Assembly (NCBI GenBank): GCA_902599405.1
Contig: CACKFO010000008.1
Location: forward strand, 1-64,000
Length of the DNA stretch: 64,000 nt
Reading direction: 5' to 3'
Source: an uncultured Alphaproteobacteria bacterium
GTDB taxonomy: Bacteria; Pseudomonadota; Alphaproteobacteria; HIMB59
Below the pieces are notes generated by a model. That model had not been told where the DNA came from. It was given only the letters and a program-made list of their open reading frames with translations, and ran no database searches. This document shows positions 56,456 to 63,964 of this stretch, piece by piece. The position numbers were made by a program, and so were the translations under genes. How positions within the stretch are numbered: the stretch's first letter is position 1; every line of letters starts with the position of its first letter.

Positions 56456-57781
56456 ATGACAGTTGAATTTATAAAAAAAAGCTTAAATGAAAAACAAAGA
56501 GCTGAAGAAAATAATAAAGTTAAAGCAGTAGTTGAAAACACTTTAAAGGAAATTGAATTAAAGGGAGATAGTTATGTAAGAGAATTATCAGAGAAATTTG
56601 ATGAATACTCACCTAGTTCATTTAGATTATCTGAAGATGAAATAAGTAAATTAGTGGATGAAGTTTCTGATAATGACAAAGAGGATATTAAATTTGCACA
56701 AAAACAAGTTCGATCGTTTGCTGAGGCACAATTAAAAAGTTTAAGTGAAATTGAAGTGGAAACTCAACCAGGTGTAATTCTTGGACATAAAAATATACCT
56801 GTTCAATCTGTTGGCTGTTATGTTCCTGCTGGAAAATTTCCAATGGTGGCATCAGCACATATGTCTGTAGTCACCGCTTCAGTTGCTGGAGTTCCTAGAA
56901 TAATAGCAACAACACCACCCTATCAAGGAAAACCAAATGCTGCTGTAGTTACAGCTATGAAAATGGGAGGAGCTCATGAAATATACGTTTTAGGTGGAAT
57001 GCAAGGTGTTGGTGCTATGGCTATTGGAACTGAGACCATAGAACCAGTAGATATGATTGTTGGTCCTGGAAACGCATATGTTGCAGAAGCAAAAAGGCAA
57101 TTATTCGGTAAGGTTGGGATCGATTTATTTGCCGGTCCTACCGAAACAATGATTATTTGCGATGATACTGTAGACGCAGAAATATGTGCTACTGATCTTC
57201 TTGGTCAAGCAGAGCACGGTTATAATTCCCCTGCAATAATGATTACTAATTCAAGAGATTTAGCAACAGAAACAATAAAAGAAATAGATAGACTGCTCAA
57301 AATTTTACCAACAAGAGATACTGCTGGTGTTAGCTGGAAAGATTATGGTGAAATAATTTTATGTGAAAGTTATGATGAAATGTTAATGAAAGCTAATGAG
57401 ATAGCTTCAGAGCATGTTCAAGTAATGACAGATAGAGATGAATGGTTTTTAAAAAATATGACATCTTATGGAGCACTTTTTTTGGGTGCAAGAACAAATG
57501 TTGCGAATGGAGATAAAGTAATAGGAACGAACCATACATTACCGACAAAAAAAGCTGGAAGATACACTGGTGGTTTATGGGTTGGTAAATTCATAAAGAC
57601 TCATACCTATCAAAAAATTACAACCGATGAAGCAGCTACAAAAATTGCAGAATATGGATCAAGATTATCATATTTAGAGGGTTTTATTGGTCACGCAGAA
57701 CAATGTAATGTTCGTGCAAGAAGATTTGGTGGTGTAAATGTAGAGTATGGAAAACCAATATCTAAGTTAAAAGATCAATAA
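56456..57781 (+). CDS. histidinol-dehydrogenase-family NAD-dependent alcohol dehydrogenase (HpsN-like)
   Basis: 441 aa. Zinc-dependent oxidoreductase of the HisD fold: [36 protein letters not shown]251 and H254 in [11 protein letters not shown], the catalytic pair in ASEHVQVM (E318, H319), GTNHTLPT and a closing [12 protein letters not shown]. No histidine genes are nearby, and [20 protein letters not shown] fits the sulfopropanediol-dehydrogenase (HpsN)/HisD-like branch that oxidises other alcohols in catabolism. It probably performs a two-step oxidation of a primary alcohol to an acid in the cluster's pathway. Confidence 0.85.
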   Translation: MTVEFIKKSLNEKQRAEENNKVKAVVENTLKEIELKGDSYVRELSEKFDEYSPSSFRLSEDEISKLVDEVSDNDKEDIKFAQKQVRSFAEAQLKSLSEIEVETQPGVILGHKNIPVQSVGCYVPAGKFPMVASAHMSVVTASVAGVPRIIATTPPYQGKPNAAVVTAMKMGGAHEIYVLGGMQGVGAMAIGTETIEPVDMIVGPGNAYVAEAKRQLFGKVGIDLFAGPTETMIICDDTVDAEICATDLLGQAEHGYNSPAIMITNSRDLATETIKEIDRLLKILPTRDTAGVSWKDYGEIILCESYDEMLMKANEIASEHVQVMTDRDEWFLKNMTSYGALFLGARTNVANGDKVIGTNHTLPTKKAGRYTGGLWVGKFIKTHTYQKITTDEAATKIAEYGSRLSYLEGFIGHAEQCNVRARRFGGVNVEYGKPISKLKDQ

Positions 57782-57811
57782 TATGTTTTAGAGTTTATTT
57801 GGATTAACAAA

Positions 57812-58870
57812 ATGGCTGAAATAGAATTACAATCAATAAATAAATATTATGGTAAAACTCATGTTATCAAAGATTTTTCTCTAAAAATTAAAGATCAGTC
57901 TTTTACAACACTCGTTGGTCCTTCTGGTTGTGGAAAATCAACACTCTTAAGAATGATAGCTGGTCTAGAGGAAATTAATTCAGGAAGCATTCTTATAAAT
58001 AATAAATCTGTTAATGACTTACCACCAAGAGATAGAGGAATAGCTATGGTTTTCCAATCTTACGCTCTGTATCCACATATGACTGTATTTGAAAATATGG
58101 CTTTTGGATTAAAAATAGAAAAGAAATCAAAGGATGAGATAAATAGCAGAGTTAAAGAGGCAGCTAAAATATTACAAATCGAAGAATTGTTAGATAGAAA
58201 ACCAAAACAATTATCAGGTGGGCAACGTCAACGTGTTGCAATAGGAAGAGCTATAACAAGAAAACCGAAAGTTTTTTTATTCGATGAACCTCTTTCGAAC
58301 TTAGATGCTGCTTTAAGAGTTCAAATGAGGGTTGAGTTGGCAAAATTACATGAACAACTTGATGCAACAATGATATATGTAACTCATGATCAAACTGAGG
58401 CTATGACACTATCAGACGAGATAGTCGTACTGGATGAGGGCAAGATTTCTCAATTAGGCAAACCTTTAGAATTATATAATAAACCAAATAACTTATTTGT
58501 TGCTGGTTTCATAGGTTCACCCAAAATGAATTTTATTCCAGCTAAATTTATTTCAAAAAACAAAAATGATATTGAAATAGAATTTTTAAATTCCAAATTT
58601 ATATTTAATTATGAAAATGATATAAATTTTAAAAAACAAGAACTCATTGTTGGTATAAGGCCTGAAAATATCCACGTAAGTTTTGACAATGATTACAACT
58701 GGCGTAGCAAAGCTTTTGTTGTTGAAAAACTTGGCTCAAGTACTTTTATCTACTTAGATAGTCATGTTGAACCTGTGGTGGTTGAATGCGACGGTGATAT
58801 TTCAGTTAAAACTGGTGATATTATAAATGTTAAATTTAACTTTGAAAAAATTATTCTTTTTAATAAATAA
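57812..58870 (+). CDS. ABC transporter ATPase, MalK/UgpC type
   Basis: 352 aa. Walker A GPSGCGKST (36-44), signature LSGGQRQRVAIGRA (134-147), Walker B VFLFDEPLSNLD (154-165), followed by the TOBE-type regulatory domain (from about 235). CUT1 importers need exactly such an ATPase, and the binding protein and permeases at 45498-48714 have none beside them, so this is most likely their partner across the SnoaL cluster. It sits 30 bases after the HisD-like gene in the same orientation. Confidence 0.9.
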   Translation: MAEIELQSINKYYGKTHVIKDFSLKIKDQSFTTLVGPSGCGKSTLLRMIAGLEEINSGSILINNKSVNDLPPRDRGIAMVFQSYALYPHMTVFENMAFGLKIEKKSKDEINSRVKEAAKILQIEELLDRKPKQLSGGQRQRVAIGRAITRKPKVFLFDEPLSNLDAALRVQMRVELAKLHEQLDATMIYVTHDQTEAMTLSDEIVVLDEGKISQLGKPLELYNKPNNLFVAGFIGSPKMNFIPAKFISKNKNDIEIEFLNSKFIFNYENDINFKKQELIVGIRPENIHVSFDNDYNWRSKAFVVEKLGSSTFIYLDSHVEPVVVECDGDISVKTGDIINVKFNFEKIILFNK

Positions 58871-58893
58871 AAATTATAATTGTAAATGTATAT

Positions 58894-59661
58894 ATGTATT
58901 TGAAAAATTTTAATTTAAAAAATAAAACAGCACTTGTAACTGGAGCTGGTAAAGGTATCGGAAAAGCATGTGCTATTGCTTTGGCACAAGCAGGTGCAGA
59001 TTTAATAATCATAAGTAGAACTAAAAAAGATTTATTGGGCGTGCAAAAAAAAATTATTTCATATAAAAGAAAATGTACATTTTTTGAATGTGATTTATTT
59101 AATATAGAGGAATTAAATGCTGTTTTTAAAAAAATTAGAAAAATTGATATTCTTGTCAACAATGCAGGAACAAATCGTCCAGCGCATTTTACTAAAATTA
59201 AAAGAGAAGATATGGATTACATGATAGATCTTAATTTAAAAATAGCTTTTCATGTTGCCCAATTATCAATCAAGAAAATGTTGACTAACAAAAATAGAAA
59301 ATCTATTGGGGGAAGCATAATTAATATGTCTTCTCAATTGGGAAAAGTTGGCGCGCCTAAAAGAAGCATCTATAATATGTCAAAATTTGGAATAGAAGGT
59401 TTAACAAAAGGTATGGCTTTAGATTTAGCTACAAAAAATATTCGTGTAAACTCTATTTGCCCAACCTTTGTAGAAACACCTATGGTTAAAAAATTTTTTA
59501 AAGATAAAAAATTTAAAGATATGGTATTAAAAAATATACCTCTTGGTCGACTAGCTAAAGAAAGTGATATTGCTACTGCAACAGTTTATTTAGCTTCTAA
59601 TGCATCTTCAATGATTACAGGGACATCTTTAGTGATTGACGGTGGTTGGACAGCACAATAA
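58894..59661 (+). CDS. short-chain dehydrogenase/reductase
   Basis: 255 aa classical SDR. The cofactor loop TGAGKGIGKA (about residues 16-25), NNAG (89-92), catalytic Ser in NMSS and Y160/K164 in SIYNMSKFG are all present, and the C-terminus GTSLVIDGGWTAQ is typical. NAD(H) or NADP(H) preference cannot be read reliably, although SRT after the second strand suggests NADP. It would oxidise or reduce a hydroxyl/keto group. 23 bases after the ATPase gene, so part of the same operon. Confidence 0.88.
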   Translation: MYLKNFNLKNKTALVTGAGKGIGKACAIALAQAGADLIIISRTKKDLLGVQKKIISYKRKCTFFECDLFNIEELNAVFKKIRKIDILVNNAGTNRPAHFTKIKREDMDYMIDLNLKIAFHVAQLSIKKMLTNKNRKSIGGSIINMSSQLGKVGAPKRSIYNMSKFGIEGLTKGMALDLATKNIRVNSICPTFVETPMVKKFFKDKKFKDMVLKNIPLGRLAKESDIATATVYLASNASSMITGTSLVIDGGWTAQ

Positions 59662-59694
59662 GAATTATTTTAAATAAATTTTATTAGTAATTTG

Positions 59695-60348
59695 ATGAAA
59701 GCAGTCATATTTGGTTCAATTGGGACCTTAGTTGAAACATCAGATATTCAAAGGCAATCTTTTAATAAAGCTTTCAAAACATTAGGTTTAGATTGGTATT
59801 GGAGTAAAGATAATTATAAGAATTTACTAAAAAAATCAGGTGGAGCTAACAGAGTCAATTACTTTTCTAATTTAAAGAAAAAATTTGTTGACTCAAAAAA
59901 AGTAAGAGAAATTAAAACTCTTTTTTTTAATAATTATTTAAAAAATAATTATATTAATCCTCGTGATGGAGTTTTAGAGGTAATTGAATACGCTAAGTTA
60001 CATAATATTAAAATTGGTCTAGCGTCAACAACTTCTATTGAAAATATTGATGCTATTTTTAAGACTCTTAATAAAAAAATAGAAAAGAAAGATTTTGATT
60101 TTATTGGAAACAATGAATTAATAAAAAAAGTAAAACCTGAACCAGATATTTATATTAAGGCTCTTAATGATTTAGGCGTAAACCGAGATGAATGTATCGC
60201 AATCGAAGATTCACTTGATAGTGCATTATCAGCTCTTAGGGCTAAAGTTGAATGTATTGCATTTCCAGGACTATTTCATGTGGACGATGATTTCAGTTAT
60301 TGTAAAAAATGTTTGAATAAATTAGATATTTCAATTTTTGAAAATTGA
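59695..60348 (+). CDS. HAD-superfamily protein lacking motif I aspartates
   Basis: 217 aa from the ATG at 59695 (a TTG directly upstream is also in frame). The HAD-IA fold is recognisable from GVLEVIEYAKLHNIKIGLASTTS, KVKPEPDIYIKAL and the acid loop CIAIEDSLDSALSAL. Motif I, which should read DxDGT, is IFGSIGTL: both catalytic aspartates are missing (Gly7, Ile9). It is therefore probably not an ordinary phosphatase and may be a binding protein or use another mechanism. Last gene of the cluster operon. Confidence 0.78.
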   Translation: MKAVIFGSIGTLVETSDIQRQSFNKAFKTLGLDWYWSKDNYKNLLKKSGGANRVNYFSNLKKKFVDSKKVREIKTLFFNNYLKNNYINPRDGVLEVIEYAKLHNIKIGLASTTSIENIDAIFKTLNKKIEKKDFDFIGNNELIKKVKPEPDIYIKALNDLGVNRDECIAIEDSLDSALSALRAKVECIAFPGLFHVDDDFSYCKKCLNKLDISIFEN

Positions 60349-60440
60349 TAAATAAAAATATATCTATATATGAGATATAAATTAATGCGATTTTATTTGA
60401 AAATAACTTTTTTTGGCACATGAGATACAATTATATCTTA

Positions 60441-60485
60441 TGGCGCGCTCTGCAGGATTCGAACCTGCGACCCTCTGCTTAGAAG
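60441..60485 (-). pseudogene. tRNA-Arg(UCU) 3' half, probable attachment site
   Basis: On the minus strand this reads CTTCTAAGCAGAGGG, then the T arm GCAGGTTCGAATCCTGC and a 3' acceptor ending GCGCGCCA. That is the 3' part of tRNA-Arg from the anticodon loop (anticodon TCT) through CCA, with the T stem-loop intact. The 5' half (acceptor strand, D arm and 5' anticodon stem) is absent: the sequence diverges at the start of the anticodon loop. This is the classical displaced-3'-half signature of tyrosine-integrase insertion into a tRNA. It places the element to the right of this point. Confidence 0.82.
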
Positions 60486-60679
60486 GAATAAGTGCTTATT
60501 TCAAAAGACAACATAACTCAACAACTATAGAGATGTACCCTATTCTGTTTACCTTATGTGTACCTTTCTTGTTATATAAATACTAAACTTAACTAACATT
60601 ACAATACATTTGGGTACACAGAATTGGTAAGTTATTCATTATACAAAAATGATATTATTATTAATTTTAATCATTCTTT

Positions 60680-60747
60680 TGTGAAATTTTCGCCGTAATT
60701 AATTTGAATTCATATTAGTTTTAATTAATTTCATAACATTTAGTTAA
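60680..60747. repeat. 68-bp imperfect direct repeat, copy 1
   Basis: Aligns without gaps to 61201-61268, offset 521 bases, with about 12 mismatches by eye. Shared cores are TTTCGCC, TAATTAAT, ATTCATAT and TTCATAACATTTAG. It lies immediately 3' of the stop of the gene at 60754. Confidence 0.75.
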
Positions 60748-60753
60748 ACACAA

Positions 60754-61062
60754 TTACCCCTCTATAGTCAAAGGCTCAGGGTAATTGGTAAAAGCAGTAT
60801 CAGAAATTGGAGTCATTACAGCTGAGTCAACATCTACAACCTGAGCTCTACGCTTGGTTAACTCTTCATCTGATTGAAATTTTTGTAAGTGCTCCTTAGA
60901 TTGAAAGTGCATAACAGTATTTAATATGGTGTTATCGTTTGCTTGAGTTCCAGCAAATATAAAAGTCATTCCATATTCTTTTAATTTATCACTATTTTCT
61001 TGAACCATTTTTTTCCATTCTTGAAAATCTTTAATCAACTTAATCTGTCCTAGTACTAACAT
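60754..61062 (-). CDS. small ABM/ferredoxin-fold-like protein, unknown
   Basis: 102 aa with a good RBS (AAGGAGAT) upstream of the ATG. The body (LVLGQIKLIKDFQEWKKMVQENSDKLKEYGMTFIFAGTQANDNTILNTVMHFQSKEHLQKF) has the beta-alpha-beta rhythm and FQS/EHLQKF of small dimeric ABM-like proteins. No function is established. It is bracketed by the two copies of a 68-bp direct repeat, suggesting it entered or was duplicated as a unit. First gene of the element next to the att site. Confidence 0.65.
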   Translation of the reverse strand: MLVLGQIKLIKDFQEWKKMVQENSDKLKEYGMTFIFAGTQANDNTILNTVMHFQSKEHLQKFQSDEELTKRRAQVVDVDSAVMTPISDTAFTNYPEPLTIEG

Positions 61063-61099
61063 TTATAATCTCCTTATTATCTAATTGATAAAATTAAAT

Positions 61100-61134
61100 A
61101 TCTCTTACGAGAGATCAATACAATAATTGTATTG
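61100..61134. promoter_or_regulatory. two adjacent palindromes upstream of the ABM-like gene
   Basis: ATCTCT-TACG-AGAGAT (61100-61115) is followed directly by CAATACAA-TAA-TTGTATTG (61116-61134). They lie 38-72 bases upstream of the minus-strand start at 61062 and may be an operator. Confidence 0.4.
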
Positions 61135-61200
61135 GAAAATAAAAAACCTAGGCAGTTCAATAATAACAACTAGATGAAATATTTAATTTAATGCTTTTTT

Positions 61201-61268
61201 TGTGAGAATTTCGCCATAATTAATACAGATTCATATAAATTTTGATTAAATTCATAACATTTAGATAA
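61201..61268. repeat. 68-bp imperfect direct repeat, copy 2
   Basis: Partner of 60680-60747. It begins 9 bases after the stop side of the DUF1376-like gene (which ends at 61278), so each copy trails a minus-strand gene. Confidence 0.75.
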
Positions 61269-61277
61269 TAGTTATTG

Positions 61278-62123
61278 TTAGTCAGTAATAGATCCGTACT
61301 TTCGTTCACACCTATTAATTCTTTCAGAACTGTAGACAGGCAACCAACGACCCATTCTTTTTGCAAATTCCCAATCTTTTTTATCTTGTTCTTCTTGGTA
61401 ATCAGCTTCACTCTGTTCTATAAGGTTTTGTTGAATGTTAAACGAAGTATCTTCTAACCACTTATAGTTACTGATCCACTTATCAAGGGAAGTTATATAT
61501 CTGGGTTGATCTGAATACTGTTTTTGATGTTCTTTGTAGAGGATAAATAGGTGTTCGATACTAGGTATCTCTAAGTTTGGGTCATCAATGATTGATAAAT
61601 AATTCTTTACCGCTTGAACCAAACTCCCTCTTTTGTATTGGAGTTGATCCCACTCCCCTTTAATAGAAGACATAGTTTTATTCCAAAGAGATTTATCGAA
61701 CCTTGTTTCATTTCCCTTATCTATTTGTTTTAATTCTAATTCTGGTTCTAATTCTGGTTCTAATTCCTTATCCATTTCTATTGCATTTGCATTACCATTA
61801 TTCCAACGAATGTTTGCATTATTACTGAGAACCTTAGACTTATTCAATGCATGATCCCATTTCTCTTTGTCAGAAATATGAAAAATTTTTCCATTTTCTT
61901 TCTCAAAAAGATAATCAAAATTAACTTTAGCGGATCTAAATTTTTTTGGAGTTGTATTACAAATCTTTGCTAAATAACTATCATCGTCTTTGAGAGGTAT
62001 GCTATTATTTTCCCAAAGTTGTAATCCAAGCTTCCAAACACAACCTACTTCATATGGAGTTAACAAGTGAGTGGAAGCGACTTCATCAGATGTCGCTAGG
62101 TGGAGAAAGGGAAGTTTCTTCAT
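61278..62123 (-). CDS. DUF1376-like phage/element protein
   Basis: 281 aa. The N-terminal part (LATSDEVASTHLLTPYEVGCVWKLGLQLWENNSIPLKDDDSYLAKI) matches the DUF1376 pattern of phage replication-region proteins. The middle has a run of ELEP repeats, and the C-terminal part (SLDKWISNYKWLEDTS) resembles the tail of phage replisome organisers. The ATG overlaps the stop of a 42-aa gene by one base. It probably replicates or regulates the mobile element; biochemical role unknown. Confidence 0.68.
   Translation of the reverse strand: MKKLPFLHLATSDEVASTHLLTPYEVGCVWKLGLQLWENNSIPLKDDDSYLAKICNTTPKKFRSAKVNFDYLFEKENGKIFHISDKEKWDHALNKSKVLSNNANIRWNNGNANAIEMDKELEPELEPELELKQIDKGNETRFDKSLWNKTMSSIKGEWDQLQYKRGSLVQAVKNYLSIIDDPNLEIPSIEHLFILYKEHQKQYSDQPRYITSLDKWISNYKWLEDTSFNIQQNLIEQSEADYQEEQDKKDWEFAKRMGRWLPVYSSERINRCERKYGSITD
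61734..61767. repeat. 12-bp tandem repeat coding for the ELEP tract
   Basis: TTCTAATTCTGG occurs twice in tandem, with a third partial copy, inside the DUF1376-like gene. It gives an acidic low-complexity linker that could vary in length by slippage. Confidence 0.7.
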
Positions 62124-62251
62124 TACTCACTCACTTGATTTCCTTTTGTTAGATTTTCGGAATAATTATTTTCATCTATTGCTTGAATATAACCAATAAG
62201 ATTATCTGAGAGCTCTCTGATCTTCTCTAGTTCTTTAAGGATTTCACTCAT
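62123..62251 (-). CDS. 42-aa coupled small protein
   Basis: Starts with ATG at 62251 overlapping the stop of the HTH gene (ATGA) and ends TAATG over the start of the DUF1376-like gene, so it is translationally coupled at both ends. The sequence begins MSEILKELEKIRELSDNL, an amphipathic helix, with a polar tail. The function is unknown; its placement is the main evidence that it is real. Confidence 0.6.
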   Translation of the reverse strand: MSEILKELEKIRELSDNLIGYIQAIDENNYSENLTKGNQVSE

Positions 62252-62493
62252 TGTTGAACCACCCTACTACTAGCCAGGGCATTCTCTATATCTTCTCTCT
62301 TGTAAAGAACCTTTCTTCCAATCTTATGAAAAGGAAATAAAGATCTATTAGTGGATCTGTAAAACCTAAGTGAATTTGATGTATATATTGGATATTCTTT
62401 TGCGACTTCCTTCTCAGTTAGATAATCATCTTTCTGTTTCTTAGAAGAAATGTCATCACCCTCAATGAGGGATTGATATAAGTCTGTTGTCAT
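62248..62493 (-). CDS. excisionase/AlpA-like helix-turn-helix protein
   Basis: 81 aa from the ATG at 62493; an upstream GTG at 62517 is possible. The C-terminal part DYLTEKEVAKEYPIYTSNSLRFYRSTNRSLFPFHKIGRKVLYKREDIENAL is the typical MerR/excisionase winged-helix pattern, with a recognition helix and a KxGRKVLY wing. Such proteins direct excision or regulate element genes. It is the first gene of a three-gene coupled operon. Support for an element is consistent with the adjacent tRNA fragment. Confidence 0.76.
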   Translation of the reverse strand: MTTDLYQSLIEGDDISSKKQKDDYLTEKEVAKEYPIYTSNSLRFYRSTNRSLFPFHKIGRKVLYKREDIENALASSRVVQQ

Positions 62494-62571
62494 AATTATA
62501 TTATGCAAATTATTCACAGAATAAATCCCCCCTATCTTGGAGGTAGTTTAGAACTTTGATAGATATAAATA

Positions 62572-62751
62572 ATGGGTTGGTGGAATGGTGAATTTGATGA
62601 GAAAGAGTTAAAACCACAACAAAGAAAATGTGAGAAATGTGGCGAAGCTTCTGATGTTTTAGAGAAATGGAAGCATATAGAAGTCCATATTTGCTTAGAT
62701 TGTAGAAGAGAAATCTATATTGAGAATATTGACTATGTTGGCTATCATTAA
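62572..62751 (+). CDS. 59-aa zinc-ribbon-like protein
   Basis: Plus-strand gene starting ATG GGT TGG TGG. Two CxxC pairs (C20/C23 and C41/C44) fit a small zinc ribbon: RKCEKCGEAS and HICLDCRRE. There is no strong ribosome-binding site, which lowers confidence. The opposite-strand frame covering it is longer but has no such motif. Small zinc ribbons are common in phage and defence loci. Confidence 0.55.
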   Translation: MGWWNGEFDEKELKPQQRKCEKCGEASDVLEKWKHIEVHICLDCRREIYIENIDYVGYH

Positions 62752-62782
62752 ATGCATAAGACATATTTAATGGTCATATAGA

Positions 62783-63259
62783 GTGATAACAGAAATTATA
62801 TTTTTAATTTTCTTTGGATTTTCTTTTCTTGTATCAATAAATATTACACACCGTAGTTTTGAAATACCATTTCTTCTTACATTATTTATTTTATTAAATG
62901 GTTTCGCAGATTTTATTCTAATTGCTGGTGTATTAATGTCATTTTGGGTATTTATATCACAGGTTATAAATTTGAAAATTGATGTTCTCAATCCCATTTC
63001 CCCTTTAATTGCAATCTTCAACAAACAAGGAATTGTTACTTTTCTTTCAGCTTCTTTTATGTATGCGAATGTGTACTTTTGGTTATTCTATGGTTTAGGT
63101 AAATTGAAATTCAATTCTATAAAAGATGAGTCCTTATCAAGAAAAGGTACAAAAAAAAGAGAGGCACAAATAGAAAGAAAAAAAAATGCTTATTTTTATA
63201 TAGTTGGTAATTTTATAATTGGTTTCATAATTATTTTATTTCTGAACGCAAAATATTAA
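62783..63259 (+). CDS. small polytopic membrane protein, unknown
   Basis: 158 aa, GTG start. About four hydrophobic segments (roughly residues 3-18, 28-62, 78-104 and 136-156) separated by a basic, charged loop (SRKGTKKREAQIERKKNA). No recognised family. It lies in the element region and is followed by more small unknown genes. Confidence 0.6.
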   Translation: MITEIIFLIFFGFSFLVSINITHRSFEIPFLLTLFILLNGFADFILIAGVLMSFWVFISQVINLKIDVLNPISPLIAIFNKQGIVTFLSASFMYANVYFWLFYGLGKLKFNSIKDESLSRKGTKKREAQIERKKNAYFYIVGNFIIGFIIILFLNAKY

Positions 63260-63303
63260 TGGATATTGAATTAATTAAAATAGAATAAAATGTTAAATCT
63301 ATT

Positions 63304-63591
63304 ATGAAATTTTTTAAAAATAAATCTGAAGATGAAGCAGTTAAGGAGTTTGTTTCAGTATTAATGAATGCAAAAACAATATTAAAAAATGCAAGATTTT
63401 ATGAGAAAGAAACATTTGCATATTATAAAAGACTTATAAATTCTATGAAAAAGTTAAATAAAGTGTCTGGTTTTGTATCAAGAGAAGACGCGAAAAAATG
63501 GAAAATAGAAATTGAAAAACTTGCTGATAAGGAGATGAATAAATTAAAGAAGTACCACGATAAGATGAAAGAATTAGCAGGGAAAATCTAA
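63304..63591 (+). CDS. small charged helical protein, unknown
   Basis: 95 aa, Lys- and Glu-rich, predicted all-helical with two helical stretches (about 10-45 and 60-95). No signal or membrane segment is visible. It stops one base before the next gene starts. The family is not recognised. Confidence 0.55.
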   Translation: MKFFKNKSEDEAVKEFVSVLMNAKTILKNARFYEKETFAYYKRLINSMKKLNKVSGFVSREDAKKWKIEIEKLADKEMNKLKKYHDKMKELAGKI

Positions 63592-63592
63592 A

Positions 63593-63964
63593 ATGAAAAC
63601 TCTCTTAGCTCTATTGTTATTAATCCCTAGTTTGAGTTGGGGCAAAGAGGTTGCCTTAAAGTGTGATAGAGCTGAAGAGTATTTATCTGAGTCTGGTATT
63701 AACGAAACCTATATTTTAAATTTAAAGAAAAAAACCGTTGAGAATATTTTATCTGACGGCTCTACAGTCAGAAATACTTCAATAATTGAAATTACAAACT
63801 CATTAATTAAATTTAAAAAAGAAGGTTATTCCAGTTATGGAATAGGTGGACTTAACAGGTATACATTAGAGTTAACTGTCAGCGATAGATATAATGATGA
63901 AGATGAATCAATTAACACCGATATTTATTATCAATGTGAAATATTGGGTGAGAAAAAATTATGA
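63593..63964 (+). CDS. small secreted protein, unknown
   Basis: 123 aa. The signal peptide is about residues 1-17 (LLALLLLIPSLSWG, cleavage near SWG-K). The mature part is beta-rich with two Cys (LKCDRAEEY near the start and YYQCEIL near the end) that could form a disulfide. The next gene starts with a very similar signal peptide, suggesting a tandem family. No function is assigned. Confidence 0.6.
   Translation: MKTLLALLLLIPSLSWGKEVALKCDRAEEYLSESGINETYILNLKKKTVENILSDGSTVRNTSIIEITNSLIKFKKEGYSSYGIGGLNRYTLELTVSDRYNDEDESINTDIYYQCEILGEKKL

Larger units (their letters stand above)
60349..60753. other. 405-bp non-coding junction between core cluster and element
   Basis: This stretch holds a tRNA-Arg 3' fragment (60441-60485), a small palindrome just beyond it (AATAAG-TG-CTTATT, about 60487-60500) and the first copy of a 68-bp direct repeat (60680-60747). 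I see no credible gene in it. Confidence 0.7.

Noticed and set aside
56456-57781. Histidine biosynthesis hisD
   Set aside because: The fold is that of histidinol dehydrogenase, but no other his gene is nearby and the context is a catabolic/transport cluster.
62510-62764. 84-aa minus-strand frame
   Set aside because: It overlaps the plus-strand zinc-ribbon gene and the start of the HTH gene, has no recognisable domain and looks like a shadow of the other strand.
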